A stretch of DNA of 19,459 bases from Prevotellaceae bacterium UBA4336 (GTDB taxonomy: Bacteria > Bacteroidota > Bacteroidia > Bacteroidales > Bacteroidaceae): positions 4,321-23,779 of the forward strand of contig DGTM01000059.1 of NCBI GenBank assembly GCA_002394305.1, in the 5' to 3' direction. The first letter of the stretch is position 1. Each line of letters opens with the position of its first letter. The translations under genes and the position numbers were made by a program. Below are positions 7,051 to 15,338 of this stretch, piece by piece. Under the pieces are notes generated by a model. It saw only the letters and a list, made by a program, of their open reading frames with translations. It ran no database searches and had not been told where the DNA came from.

Positions 7051-10000
7051 ATGAAACAGTTCAGACTTGTTGACAACCTGATGGGGTGGCTGACGTTTGC
7101 CATTGCAGCCTTCGTCTATTGCAGCACAATAGAGCCGACGGCCAGCTTCTGGGACTGCCCCGAGTTTATCACCACAGCATACAAGCTGGAAGTCGGACAC
7201 CCGCCTGGGGCACCTTTCTTCATGCTCACGGCCAACCTCTTCACGCAGTTTGTCAGCGACCCGACGCTCGTGGCTTACATGGTCAACATGATGAGCGCCC
7301 TCTTCAGCGCCGCCTGCATCATGTTCCTCTTCTGGAGCATCAGCCACCTGGCCCGCAAGCTGGTGGGCGAGAACGGGCAGGTGAAGACCCTCGCGCAGCT
7401 CATCGTCGTGGAGGCCAGCGCCCTGACCGGAGCATTGGTCTACACCTTCAGCGACACCTTCTGGTTCAGCGCCGTAGAGGGCGAGGTGTATGCCTACAGC
7501 AGCCTCTTCACGGCCGTCGTCTTCTGGCTCATGCTCAAGTGGGAGGACCATGCCGACGAGCCCGGCTCCGACCGCTGGCTCATCCTCATCGCCTACCTCA
7601 CGGGCCTCAGCATCGGCGTGCATCTGCTCAACCTGCTCTGCCTGCCCGCCCTGGTACTCATCTTCTATTACAGGAAGGTCAAGAACGCTACGACGAAGGG
7701 TGCCCTGCTCTCGCTTGTGGGCAGCGGCGTGCTCATCGCTGCCGTGCTCTACGGCATCGTGCCCGGCATCGTCAAGGTGGGCGGATGGTTCGAACTGCTC
7801 TTCGTCAACACCCTGGACATGCCCTTCAACACCGGCGTCATCGTCTACATCGCCCTGCTCACGGCCATCGTGCTCTGGAGCATCTGGGAGACCATCAAGC
7901 AGAAGAGCCGTCTGCGCATGGTGCTCACCTTCCTGCTCAGCGTGGGCATGCTGGGCATTCCCTTCTACGGCTACGGCTGGACGAGCATCCTCTGCGGCGT
8001 CGTCGTGCTCGGGCTCCTCTATCTCCTGCTCAGCTGGAAGCGCGACGGCAAGCCCGTCGTCACGGCCCGACTGATGAACACCTCGCTGCTCTGCATGCTC
8101 ATGATAATGATAGGCTACAGCTCCTACGCAGTCATCGTCATCCGCAGCTCGGCCAATACGCCCATGGACCAGAACTCCCCCGAGGACATCTTCACGCTGG
8201 GCACCTACCTGAGCCGCGAGCAGTACGGCGACCGTCCGCTCTTCTACGGGCAGGCCTACACGAGCCAGGTGCTCCTCAAGCCCGAGGGCAACTACTGCGT
8301 GCCCGTCAGCAAGCAGGGAGCACCCGTGTACCAGCGCAAGGAGAAGGCCAGCGCCGACGAGCCCGACCGCTACGAGATTCAGCGCTACGACGTGGACTAC
8401 GTCTACCAGCAGAATATGTTCTTCCCCCGCATGTACAGCGAGCAGCATGCCAAGGCCTACGAGAGTTGGATGGGCGGCGTGAAGGGCAACGTCAAGACCT
8501 ACGAGCGCTGCGGCGAGATGGTGCAGGTGAAGACACCCACACAGCTCGAGAACCTCCGCTTCTTCCTCAGCTATCAGGTCAACTTCATGTACTGGCGCTA
8601 CTTCATGTGGAACTTTGCAGGCCGGCAGAACGACCTGCAGGGCAACGGCGAATGGGAGCACGGCAACTGGATATCCGGCATCCCCTTCCTCGACAACATG
8701 CGCCTGGGCGACCAGAGCAAGCTGCCCAGCGAGCTCCGCGAGAACAAGGGGCACAACGTCTTCTACTGCCTGCCCCTCCTGCTCGGACTCATCGGTCTGA
8801 TATGGCAGCTCATGAAGAACGACGCACAGAACAACGGCGAGGGTGAGAAGCAGTTCGGCATCGTCTTCTTCCTCTTCTTCATGACAGGCCTTGCCATCGT
8901 GCTCTACCTCAACCAGACCCCCATGCAGCCCCGCGAGCGAGACTACGCCTATGCCGGTTCCTTCTACGCCTTCGCCATCTGGGTCGGCCTTGGCGTGGCA
9001 GGTATCGCCTATTCCCTGCGCAAGCTCCTCAAGAACGACATGGCCTGCGCCCTGCTCAGCTGTCTCTGCATCCTCGTGCCCATACAGATGGCAGGACAGA
9101 CGTGGGACGACCACGATCGCAGCGGACGCTACACCTGCCGCGACTTCGGGCGCAACTACCTCCAGTCGCTCGACCAGACACGCTTCCCCATCATCTTCAC
9201 CAACGGCGATAACGATACCTTCCCCCTCTGGTATGCCCAGGAGACAGAAGGCTTCCGCACCGACGCCCGCGTCTGCAACCTCTCCTATCTGCAGACCGAC
9301 TGGTACATCGACCAGATGAAGCGTCCGGCCTACGACTCACCGGCTGTGCCCATCCACTGGAACCGTCTGCAGTACGTAGCCGGCACCCGCGAAGGCGTCT
9401 CCGTAAGGCCCGGCACCCTAGAGCATATCATGGAGATGTACAAGGACAACCCCGAAGACCTCCGCGAGATGCTGGGCGACAACCCCTACGAGCTTCGCAA
9501 CATCATCGACCGCTGGGTGCTCAATGACAATCCCGACCTGCGCTTCATCCCGACCGACAGCATCGTCATCACCGTGGACAAGGAGGCAGTCCGCCGCAGC
9601 GGCATGATGATAGCTGCCGACAGCATTCCCGACCAGATGCACATCAGCCTGAAGGGCAAGCGTGCCGTCTACAAGAGCGAGATGATGATGTACGAGATGA
9701 TAGCCCAATGCAACTGGGAGCGTCCCCTCTACATCGCCATGACCGTAGGCCCCGACAATAGGGCAACACTCGAGAACTACTTCATCCAGGAAGGTCTCAC
9801 CTTCCGCATCACACCCTTCAACACGAAGCAGAGCGGCCGCGACATCGACACGGAGAAGATGTACGAGAACCTCATGACGCGCTTCGCCTTTGGCGGCATC
9901 GACAAGCCCGGCATCTATCTCGACGAGACCGTACTGCGCATGTGCAGCACCCACCGTCGCATCTTCTCGCAACTGGCTGCACGTCTGGTCAAGGAAGAGA

Positions 10001-10446
10001 AACTCGACAAGGCAGCCCGCGTGGTAGCCAAGGTGGAGGAGGTCATTCCGCCCTCCACCGTGCCCCACTCCTATGCCAGCGGCTCGCTCGAGCTGGCTCG
10101 CGTCTGGAACGTCCTGGGCAAGAACAAGGAAGCCTGCGGCATCGCCTATCCTGTGGCTGTGCAGGCCACGGAATACCTGGACTGGTATCTCAGCCTGCCC
10201 GCCAAGATGCTCCTGCTCAGCGAGCGCGACTTCATGTACTACCTCTATCAGTTGCACGGAGCCCTGGGCGTGCTGGAAAGCGCCGGCAGCGACAAGGTCA
10301 TGGAGCTCTCCAAGGAGCTCGACAAGTACAACCGTCTCTTCCAGACCCGCCTTTACGGTGACGTCGGCATGGACGTGCCTGCCGAGGCAGAGGACGAGCC
10401 CGTCGAGGCTGAGGCAGAGGACGAGGTAGAGTTTGAAGAGGAGTGA
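7051..10446 (+). CDS. Large DUF2723 multi-spanning membrane protein
   Basis: This is a 1131-residue protein. The ATG at 7051 is chosen over in-frame 6979 because it gives the usual family N-terminus and follows the promoter. The N-terminal half is a polytopic membrane domain; its first outside loop has FWDCPEF (D35, E38) then VGHPPGAP (48-55), the DUF2723 signature and a plausible acidic active site of GT-C type transferases. Further helices run to about residue 680, including QPRERDYAYAGSFYAF near 626. A soluble C-terminal domain starts near 689 and contains GDNDTFPLWY at 719-728. The last 20 or so residues are an acidic Glu/Asp tail. The family is large in Bacteroidota; a role in glycosyl transfer to exported protein or envelope is inferred, and no substrate can be named. 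Confidence 0.9.
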   Translation: MKQFRLVDNLMGWLTFAIAAFVYCSTIEPTASFWDCPEFITTAYKLEVGHPPGAPFFMLTANLFTQFVSDPTLVAYMVNMMSALFSAACIMFLFWSISHLARKLVGENGQVKTLAQLIVVEASALTGALVYTFSDTFWFSAVEGEVYAYSSLFTAVVFWLMLKWEDHADEPGSDRWLILIAYLTGLSIGVHLLNLLCLPALVLIFYYRKVKNATTKGALLSLVGSGVLIAAVLYGIVPGIVKVGGWFELLFVNTLDMPFNTGVIVYIALLTAIVLWSIWETIKQKSRLRMVLTFLLSVGMLGIPFYGYGWTSILCGVVVLGLLYLLLSWKRDGKPVVTARLMNTSLLCMLMIMIGYSSYAVIVIRSSANTPMDQNSPEDIFTLGTYLSREQYGDRPLFYGQAYTSQVLLKPEGNYCVPVSKQGAPVYQRKEKASADEPDRYEIQRYDVDYVYQQNMFFPRMYSEQHAKAYESWMGGVKGNVKTYERCGEMVQVKTPTQLENLRFFLSYQVNFMYWRYFMWNFAGRQNDLQGNGEWEHGNWISGIPFLDNMRLGDQSKLPSELRENKGHNVFYCLPLLLGLIGLIWQLMKNDAQNNGEGEKQFGIVFFLFFMTGLAIVLYLNQTPMQPRERDYAYAGSFYAFAIWVGLGVAGIAYSLRKLLKNDMACALLSCLCILVPIQMAGQTWDDHDRSGRYTCRDFGRNYLQSLDQTRFPIIFTNGDNDTFPLWYAQETEGFRTDARVCNLSYLQTDWYIDQMKRPAYDSPAVPIHWNRLQYVAGTREGVSVRPGTLEHIMEMYKDNPEDLREMLGDNPYELRNIIDRWVLNDNPDLRFIPTDSIVITVDKEAVRRSGMMIAADSIPDQMHISLKGKRAVYKSEMMMYEMIAQCNWERPLYIAMTVGPDNRATLENYFIQEGLTFRITPFNTKQSGRDIDTEKMYENLMTRFAFGGIDKPGIYLDETVLRMCSTHRRIFSQLAARLVKEEKLDKAARVVAKVEEVIPPSTVPHSYASGSLELARVWNVLGKNKEACGIAYPVAVQATEYLDWYLSLPAKMLLLSERDFMYYLYQLHGALGVLESAGSDKVMELSKELDKYNRLFQTRLYGDVGMDVPAEAEDEPVEAEAEDEVEFEEE

Positions 10447-10479
10447 CGTCCACTCCTCGCTGAGATAAAGCAAAGTGTT

Positions 10480-11094
10480 GTGTTCATCGAGCAACCTCCA
10501 CGCATCTTCCGCTGGTTCTATCCCCACGCCCTGTGGCGGATAGACCGGCACAGGAAGATAGTCTACCTGACTTTCGACGATGGTCCCATCCCCGAGGCAA
10601 CTCCCTTCATCCTCGACGTGCTGGACCGCTTCGATGCCAAGGCCACGTTCTTCATGGTGGGCGACAATGCCGTCAAGTACCCGCATCTGCTCCAGGAGGT
10701 GCTGCGGCGAGGGCATCGCGTGGGCAACCATACGTACAATCACATCTCGGGTGCAAGGCATACGTCGTGGACCTATCTGGCCAACATCAAGAAGGCCGAT
10801 GACGTGCTCCACTCGAACCTCTTCCGTCCGCCCCACGGATGGATTGGCATGGTGCAGTACCGCGTGTTGCGCTACATCGGCATCAAGGTGGTGATGTGGG
10901 ACGTCGTGACGCGCGACTACAGCCGCCTGCTCACGGCCGACGACGTGCTCAGCAACGTGAAGCGCTATACCCGCCGGGGCAGCATCATCACGTTCCACGA
11001 CTCGCAGAAAAGCATCGACAAACTCAAGCATGCACTCCCCGAGGCATTGGCTTGGCTCAAGCAGCAGGGATATGAGTTTGGCGTTATTGAATAG
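10480..11094 (+). CDS. NodB-type polysaccharide deacetylase
   Basis: This is a 204-residue carbohydrate esterase family 4-like protein. The start is a GTG at 10480, 33 bp after the DUF2723 gene; the next in-frame Met lies inside the catalytic domain. NodB motifs are all present: TFDDGP (31-36, D33 base and D34 metal ligand), HTYNH (H84, H88 metal ligands), RPPHG (116-120), MWDVVTRDY and ITFHDS. No signal peptide or membrane helix is visible, so it is probably cytoplasmic unless the start is misplaced. It would remove N-acetyl groups from a sugar polymer or precursor. The 3' end overlaps the next gene by 23 bp, which suggests translational coupling. Confidence 0.9.
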   Translation: MFIEQPPRIFRWFYPHALWRIDRHRKIVYLTFDDGPIPEATPFILDVLDRFDAKATFFMVGDNAVKYPHLLQEVLRRGHRVGNHTYNHISGARHTSWTYLANIKKADDVLHSNLFRPPHGWIGMVQYRVLRYIGIKVVMWDVVTRDYSRLLTADDVLSNVKRYTRRGSIITFHDSQKSIDKLKHALPEALAWLKQQGYEFGVIE

Positions 11095-12031
11095 CGAAGA
11101 GCTCAAAGCCCGGGCCAAGTGCCTGGGCTTTGCTGCATGCGGGCTGGCGAAGGCCGAACCCGTGGCGGACAGTTTTGCTGCCCACTACCGCCGCTGGCTG
11201 GAGCTGGGCTACTGTGCCGACATGGATTATCTGCGTCGGGGCGTGGAGATGCGCCTGCAACCCGACCTCCTGGTGCCCGGCGTGCGGACCATCGTCAGCC
11301 TTGCCATGAACTTCATGCCCGAGCGCCATCAGCCCGCCATCAGCCTTTATGCACAGGGCAAGGACTACCACGACGTCATGCGCGACCGCATGCGGCGGCT
11401 CATGGACGACATGCAGTTGTCCGGACGTTGCTTTGTCGACACGGCGCCCGTCCTGGAGCGCTACTGGGCGTGGCGCAGCGGAGTGGGCATCATCACGGGG
11501 CGTGGCGGCTTCATCAGCGTGCCGGGCTACGGCCCGACAGTCTTCCTGGGGGAACTATTCGTGATGGAGGAGGCGGACAGGTACGATGGCCCGCTGCCCA
11601 AACAAGAGGAGAGGTTAGGGATTAGTGGTGAGAGGTTAGAGGATACCAGCAGCCCCAACAATCCTCTCACCTCTCACCTCTCACCTCTCACCCCCTCTTT
11701 TTGTCCTGCTCTTACCGCCGAGGGGCTCGACGCCCGTCGCTGCGTCAGCTACCAGACCATCGAGCATCGCGGTCCCTTGCCCCACGGCTTGCGGCTCGGT
11801 GCGACCTTCTACGGGTGCGACCGCTGTCTGCGAGCCAATCCGCAGTTCGCCGAGGCGCATCCCACCGACGAGCCTGCCTTCCAGCCTTCAGAAGCCCTGT
11901 TGAAAATGACGCCCGACGACTGGCAACAGCTCACGGTGGAGCAGTATCGCACCCTCTTCAAGGGTTCTGCCGTGAAGCGTGCCAAGTACGAAGGCCTCGT
12001 CCGCAACATCGCGCGATGGCTGAAGCCGTAG
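11072..12031 (+). CDS. queG: QueG-like epoxyqueuosine reductase with lost Fe-S cluster ligands
   Basis: This 319-residue frame matches QueG, the cobalamin and iron-sulfur enzyme for the last step of queuosine synthesis in tRNA. Family features: LGFAACGLA at the N-terminus, DYLRRG, DYHDVMRDR, the VDTAPVLER block (D123, candidate proton donor), VFLGELF, DARRCVSYQTIEHRG, YGCDRC and AVKRAKYEGLVRNIARWL at the end. QueG normally has CxxCxxCxxxCP and CxxCxxxCP. Here the first three cysteines are absent and a repeat-derived insert (residues 178-209) occupies that place. The last cysteine of the second motif is N256. C211, C224, C249 and C252 remain, matching the ligands of only one of the two clusters. 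The usual GWxGKN-like loop reads GIITGRG. The frame is open, so it could be a one-cluster variant or a decaying gene. The ATG at 11072 overlaps the deacetylase. Confidence 0.75.
   Translation: MSLALLNSEELKARAKCLGFAACGLAKAEPVADSFAAHYRRWLELGYCADMDYLRRGVEMRLQPDLLVPGVRTIVSLAMNFMPERHQPAISLYAQGKDYHDVMRDRMRRLMDDMQLSGRCFVDTAPVLERYWAWRSGVGIITGRGGFISVPGYGPTVFLGELFVMEEADRYDGPLPKQEERLGISGERLEDTSSPNNPLTSHLSPLTPSFCPALTAEGLDARRCVSYQTIEHRGPLPHGLRLGATFYGCDRCLRANPQFAEAHPTDEPAFQPSEALLKMTPDDWQQLTVEQYRTLFKGSAVKRAKYEGLVRNIARWLKP
11605..11697. repeat. GTTAGAGG-type hairpin element inside queG, copy A3
   Basis: Bases 11627-11644 pair with 11661-11678 with few mismatches, and weaker pairing extends the stem outward to about 11611 and 11694. 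The loop has CAGCAGCCCCAACAATCC, a shortened version of the A1 and A2 loops. It is about 93 bp, a multiple of three, and reads through without a stop as roughly EERLGISGERLEDTSSPNN followed by LTSHLSPLTPS. Copies A1 and A2 are intergenic; this one is inside the gene. Confidence 0.85.
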
Positions 12032-12033
12032 CG

Positions 12034-12894
12034 TTATTCCAGATACTTGCTGAAGAACGACCAGATTTCCTCGCCCGTGTCGATGTCCTCCTCGAACCAG
12101 CTGTGCGAACCGCCCGTTACTTCATAGAGCCAGACCTCGCAGCCTGTCGGTCCGCCCGTGTACTTGTGCTTGATGACGGACCTGCCGCTCTCGGTGTCCC
12201 GGCTCGCGATGCGTTCCACCTGTTCCTGCTCGTTCCGGTTCTTGGCAACCCAGTAACCGATGGCAAGGGGCACGGGCATGTAGGCTCCCCAGCCGCCTTT
12301 GTCCTCCAGGTCGCCGTTCCACTCGGAGACGTGGTCCGCCGTGCCGTGTATCTCGAACAGCGGCATGGGCCGCGGCGCCTCCATCGTCCGGTAGATCCAC
12401 TCCATCGTCAATCCCGAGACGGGAGCGACGGCCCGGAACGTCTTCTGCTTGCTGTAGGCCGTCAGGTAGCACATCTCGCCTCCGTTCGACATGCCCGTCA
12501 TGAAGGTGTTGCGTCGGCTCAGGCCGTACTTCTTCTGTACGTACCTTGCCAGCCTCTCCATGCCTGCCACCTCGTCGACGTGCCATCCTTCCTGGAAGGG
12601 GTAGCCGACGTTCCACGAAGGCTTGCCCTTGGGGTCCTTCCATCCGTGCGGTATGCAGACGGCGAACTTGTGCTTCTCTGCCGCGCGGCTCATCCAGTTC
12701 TCCTTGTGGCCGGGGTTGCCGTAGCCGTGCAGGACGAACACCAGGGGCGCATCCTGCGGCGTTCCGTCGGGTTTGTAAAGCCAGAAGCGGCGAGTCTGTC
12801 CTTGTATCTTCAGGGAGTCCAGCACCGGTTCGGCCGACTCCATATGGCTTGCCGTCATCGCCAGGGCAGCCAGGGCTAAAAGTATCTTCTTCAT
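12034..12894 (-). CDS. Secreted PHB-depolymerase/feruloyl-esterase-like alpha/beta hydrolase
   Basis: This 286-residue protein has a signal peptide (residues 1 to about 21) and an LpqC-type esterase fold. Visible landmarks are the oxyanion region LHGYGNPG (55-62), the nucleophile elbow GMSNGG with S136, HGTADHV with D187 and GGSHSW with H264, which together make a complete Ser-Asp-His triad. It may release acyl or aryl groups from plant polysaccharides or cleave another ester; the substrate cannot be read. Its ATG overlaps the stop of the PHP gene (ATGA), so translation is probably coupled. It is the last gene of the leftward operon and its stop codon lies only 2 bp from the convergent queG stop. 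Confidence 0.8.
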   Translation of the reverse strand: MKKILLALAALAMTASHMESAEPVLDSLKIQGQTRRFWLYKPDGTPQDAPLVFVLHGYGNPGHKENWMSRAAEKHKFAVCIPHGWKDPKGKPSWNVGYPFQEGWHVDEVAGMERLARYVQKKYGLSRRNTFMTGMSNGGEMCYLTAYSKQKTFRAVAPVSGLTMEWIYRTMEAPRPMPLFEIHGTADHVSEWNGDLEDKGGWGAYMPVPLAIGYWVAKNRNEQEQVERIASRDTESGRSVIKHKYTGGPTGCEVWLYEVTGGSHSWFEEDIDTGEEIWSFFSKYLE

Positions 12895-13622
12895 AGTGTG
12901 TTTGTTTTACGTGAGATGTATTCCAGGAAGCGCTCGGTGTCGTAGTTCATGATGAGCCCGTCGGGGAACTCCGTCTCTTGGAGCAGAGGCCCGATGAAGC
13001 CGTAGTTGGCGATGTCGAAGCTGATGTGTGCGTCGCTGCCCAGGATGACCGGCACTTCGTAGCGCTTGCACAGCCGCAGTATCTCCAGGTTGTTGGCGTG
13101 GGCCGACGCTTTCTTCCGTGCGGGGTTGAGGCTGCTGTTGTTGATCTCGAGCAGCGTCCCCGTCTCCTTCGCCGCCAGGACGATGGGCTCGAAGAGGAGC
13201 TCGGCCGTGCCGTCGCCGGGGTGCGAGATGATTTGCGTCCAGGGGTTGCGTATGGCAGCCACCATGCCGTCGGTGTTCTCCTCTCTCGTGCCGCCCTGCC
13301 AGCAAAGCAGGTGGATGCCGGCGATGCGCAGGTCGAGCAGTCGGTAGTAGAACTCGTCGAGGTCGAGTGTGCCCCGTGTGTCGAGGATGTTCAGTTCGGC
13401 TCCGAGCATCAGACGCAGGTTGCCGTACTGTCGCGGCACGACGTGGAGGTTGCGGAAGTAGATGGGGTGGCACGTGCCGGGGATGCCTGGGGCATGTTCC
13501 GTAATGCCGAGGATGTCGAGGTGCTTCTCTTGGGCAGCCGTCACCATTTCCTGCAAGGTGCTGTAGGCATGGCCGCTCATGATGGTGTGGGTGTGGACGT
13601 CAAGTTTCAATTCACGGTTCAT
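12891..13622 (-). CDS. PHP-domain metal-dependent phosphatase, YcdX-like
   Basis: This is a 243-residue single-domain PHP hydrolase. The metal-binding set is HTH (H10, H12), H18, EHAP (E42, H43), E76 in GAEL, H104, H134 in SHPGD, and GSDAH (D197, H199), the trinuclear site arrangement of YcdX-type phosphatases. It is expected to be a cytoplasmic phosphoesterase of unknown substrate; histidinol phosphatase is a less likely alternative because no his genes are nearby. It starts 9 bp after the RluA-family gene and overlaps the esterase by 4 bp. Confidence 0.88.
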   Translation of the reverse strand: MNRELKLDVHTHTIMSGHAYSTLQEMVTAAQEKHLDILGITEHAPGIPGTCHPIYFRNLHVVPRQYGNLRLMLGAELNILDTRGTLDLDEFYYRLLDLRIAGIHLLCWQGGTREENTDGMVAAIRNPWTQIISHPGDGTAELLFEPIVLAAKETGTLLEINNSSLNPARKKASAHANNLEILRLCKRYEVPVILGSDAHISFDIANYGFIGPLLQETEFPDGLIMNYDTERFLEYISRKTNTL

Positions 13623-13631
13623 AGTTCCAAT

Positions 13632-15338
13632 TCATCGTTGAAATTCGTCGAGCGTTTGCTCGTCTGTGAAGGTTACTTCCTCTAAAGAGGCTTGGTGGGG
13701 CTCTATTGTAATGGCATAGGCGTGTAGCATCAGCCTTTCTGCAGGCTTGCCGTAGAGGCGGTCGCCGACGATGGGGTTGCCGAGGCCGAGCGGGTGGGCA
13801 CAGTGGACGCGGAGCTGGTGTGTGCGGCCCGTTATCGGCCTGAGCTCCAGCAGGGCATGGCCGTCTCTGTTGCCAAGCACGCGGTAGTGTGTCTGTGCAG
13901 GCTTGCCGTGCTGCGGGTCGACCCGTTGGCGCGGACGGTCGTCGAAGTCGGGGCGCAGGGGCAGGTCGATGTCTCCTTCCTCTCCGACAGGCATCTCCCG
14001 TTCGAGCAAGGCGTGGTACGTCTTGTGGATATGTCTGCCCAGGAACAGCTCCTGCAGCTCGTGGTACTTCTCTTCCGTCAGGGCAATGAGCATGAGTCCG
14101 CTCGTGTCCATGTCCAGGCGGTGCACGATGAGCGGCCCCGTGGCCTGGGGAAACCTTTGCCTCATGGCGTCGTGTACGTTGGGCAGGTCGTCCTTGCCAG
14201 GCACCGAGAGCAGCCCCGCGGGTTTGCTCACGACGGCCATCTCCTTATTATTATATATAATGTGCAGGTGCGAGAGCAGCGTCTCGCGGTCGGCAAGCAA
14301 GGGATTCGGCTCCACGTCGAGGCCGCGGAGCATGTGGCGCAGGATGGGGCGGCACTTGCTCCGGCAGGCCGGGTAGAAGTGCCCGTCGTGGCGCACCTCG
14401 TCGGCTGGCGAAGCGCCCACCCAGAACTCGGCCATGCAGAGCGGTCGCAGTCCCTCGCGGTAGGCGGCCTGAAGCAGTCGCGGGGCACAGCACTCGCCGG
14501 CACCTGCAGGCGGAGTGGCCGGGGCAAAGAGCTCGGGCAACGCCTTCTCCTCGCCCAAGGCATCGAGGAACATGAACTGGCGGAACAGCCACTGTTGCAG
14601 GGCAATGCTGCGCTCGTGGCGTTCCTCTCGCAGCCGCTTCACCTGCTCGCGGCTCTCCCGCAGCGGCGCTTCGTTGACCTGTATGCGCTGTTCCCAAGCC
14701 TGTTTCAGACGGCGATACTCAGCCTTCTGGTGCTGGCTCTCGCGGATGAGCTGAAGCTCCCTGCCGTCCTCCTCCGAGGGGGAGGCGTCTTGGCGTAGGG
14801 CATCGCGCTTTGCCTTGCTTCGCTGCATGAAGTCCTTGTATGTCGCAAGCTCTTCCTCCATCTGTCGGCGAAGCACGGCTGCATCCTGTTCCTGCTGCTC
14901 AGTTGCGGGCAGGAGCGATGCAATCTGCCGGTTGATGCGGCTGATGGCAGCCTCTTCCTCCTGGAAGTAACAGCCGGGAACCATGAGGTCGAACACCGGC
15001 GGAACGAAGTATTCGTGCTGCGTCTTGCCGTCGAGCGTGCCGGAGAAAGCGGCGAGGTAGGAAAGCGAGACCCTCTCTGGCTTCCTCTTGAAGGGGGAGG
15101 ACACAGGATAAGAAGTCTCCCTTTGGGGAGATTTAGAGGGGGCTATAAGCACGCCGAACATCTTGCCGCGCTGCAACTCGTCGTGCCATTCGGGATGCCG
15201 GCTGATGTAGTGGCGCACTTCGTTGGCTGCAGCGATGCAAAACGGATGAGGCTCATAGCAGAAGGGGTAGGTGAACTGCTTGGGGACGGCCTTCTCCCAA
15301 CCTTCCTCGAGGCGGAGGGGATGAATCGTTACAGCCAT
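13632..15338 (-). CDS. RluA-family RNA pseudouridine synthase with long N-terminal domain
   Basis: This is a 568-residue protein. The C-terminal third is a pseudouridine synthase domain: HRLDMDTSGLMLIA with catalytic D409, KTYHALLE, RPITGRTHQLRVHCAH and GDRLYG. The N-terminal 340 residues are the extended region seen in Bacteroidota members, with a charged coiled-coil-like stretch (about 120-230) and a later segment with CRSKCRP. Residues about 66-90 (PSKSPQRETSYPVSSPF and onward) come from a palindromic repeat that interrupts the conserved FGVL...YLAAFSG region without breaking the frame. It overlaps the WbqC-like stop by 10 bp. Target RNA and position are not deducible. Confidence 0.88.
   Translation of the reverse strand: MAVTIHPLRLEEGWEKAVPKQFTYPFCYEPHPFCIAAANEVRHYISRHPEWHDELQRGKMFGVLIAPSKSPQRETSYPVSSPFKRKPERVSLSYLAAFSGTLDGKTQHEYFVPPVFDLMVPGCYFQEEEAAISRINRQIASLLPATEQQEQDAAVLRRQMEEELATYKDFMQRSKAKRDALRQDASPSEEDGRELQLIRESQHQKAEYRRLKQAWEQRIQVNEAPLRESREQVKRLREERHERSIALQQWLFRQFMFLDALGEEKALPELFAPATPPAGAGECCAPRLLQAAYREGLRPLCMAEFWVGASPADEVRHDGHFYPACRSKCRPILRHMLRGLDVEPNPLLADRETLLSHLHIIYNNKEMAVVSKPAGLLSVPGKDDLPNVHDAMRQRFPQATGPLIVHRLDMDTSGLMLIALTEEKYHELQELFLGRHIHKTYHALLEREMPVGEEGDIDLPLRPDFDDRPRQRVDPQHGKPAQTHYRVLGNRDGHALLELRPITGRTHQLRVHCAHPLGLGNPIVGDRLYGKPAERLMLHAYAITIEPHQASLEEVTFTDEQTLDEFQR
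15071..15143. repeat. C-rich palindromic element inside the RluA gene, copy C1
   Basis: The left arm CCCTCTCTGGCTTCCTC starts at 15071, and the right arm CTCCCTTTGGGGAGATTTAG followed by AGGGGG ends at 15142-15143. The arms pair imperfectly around ACACAGGATAAGAA. About 72 bp long, so the reading frame is kept and translates as 24-25 extra residues. The right arm resembles the left arm of C3 read on the other strand (AAATCCCCCCAAAGGGGGAC). Confidence 0.75.

Noticed and set aside
6611..7054. 147-codon plus-strand frame in the repeat spacer
   Set aside because: It consists mainly of translated tandem repeats, has a Cys/Arg/Ala-rich composition, uses a GTG start and runs into the DUF2723 start; opposite-strand frames are equally open.
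11072..12031. queG as a frameshifted pseudogene
   Set aside because: The frame is continuous with a normal C-terminus and the insertion is a multiple of three; missing ligands are reported as a finding instead.
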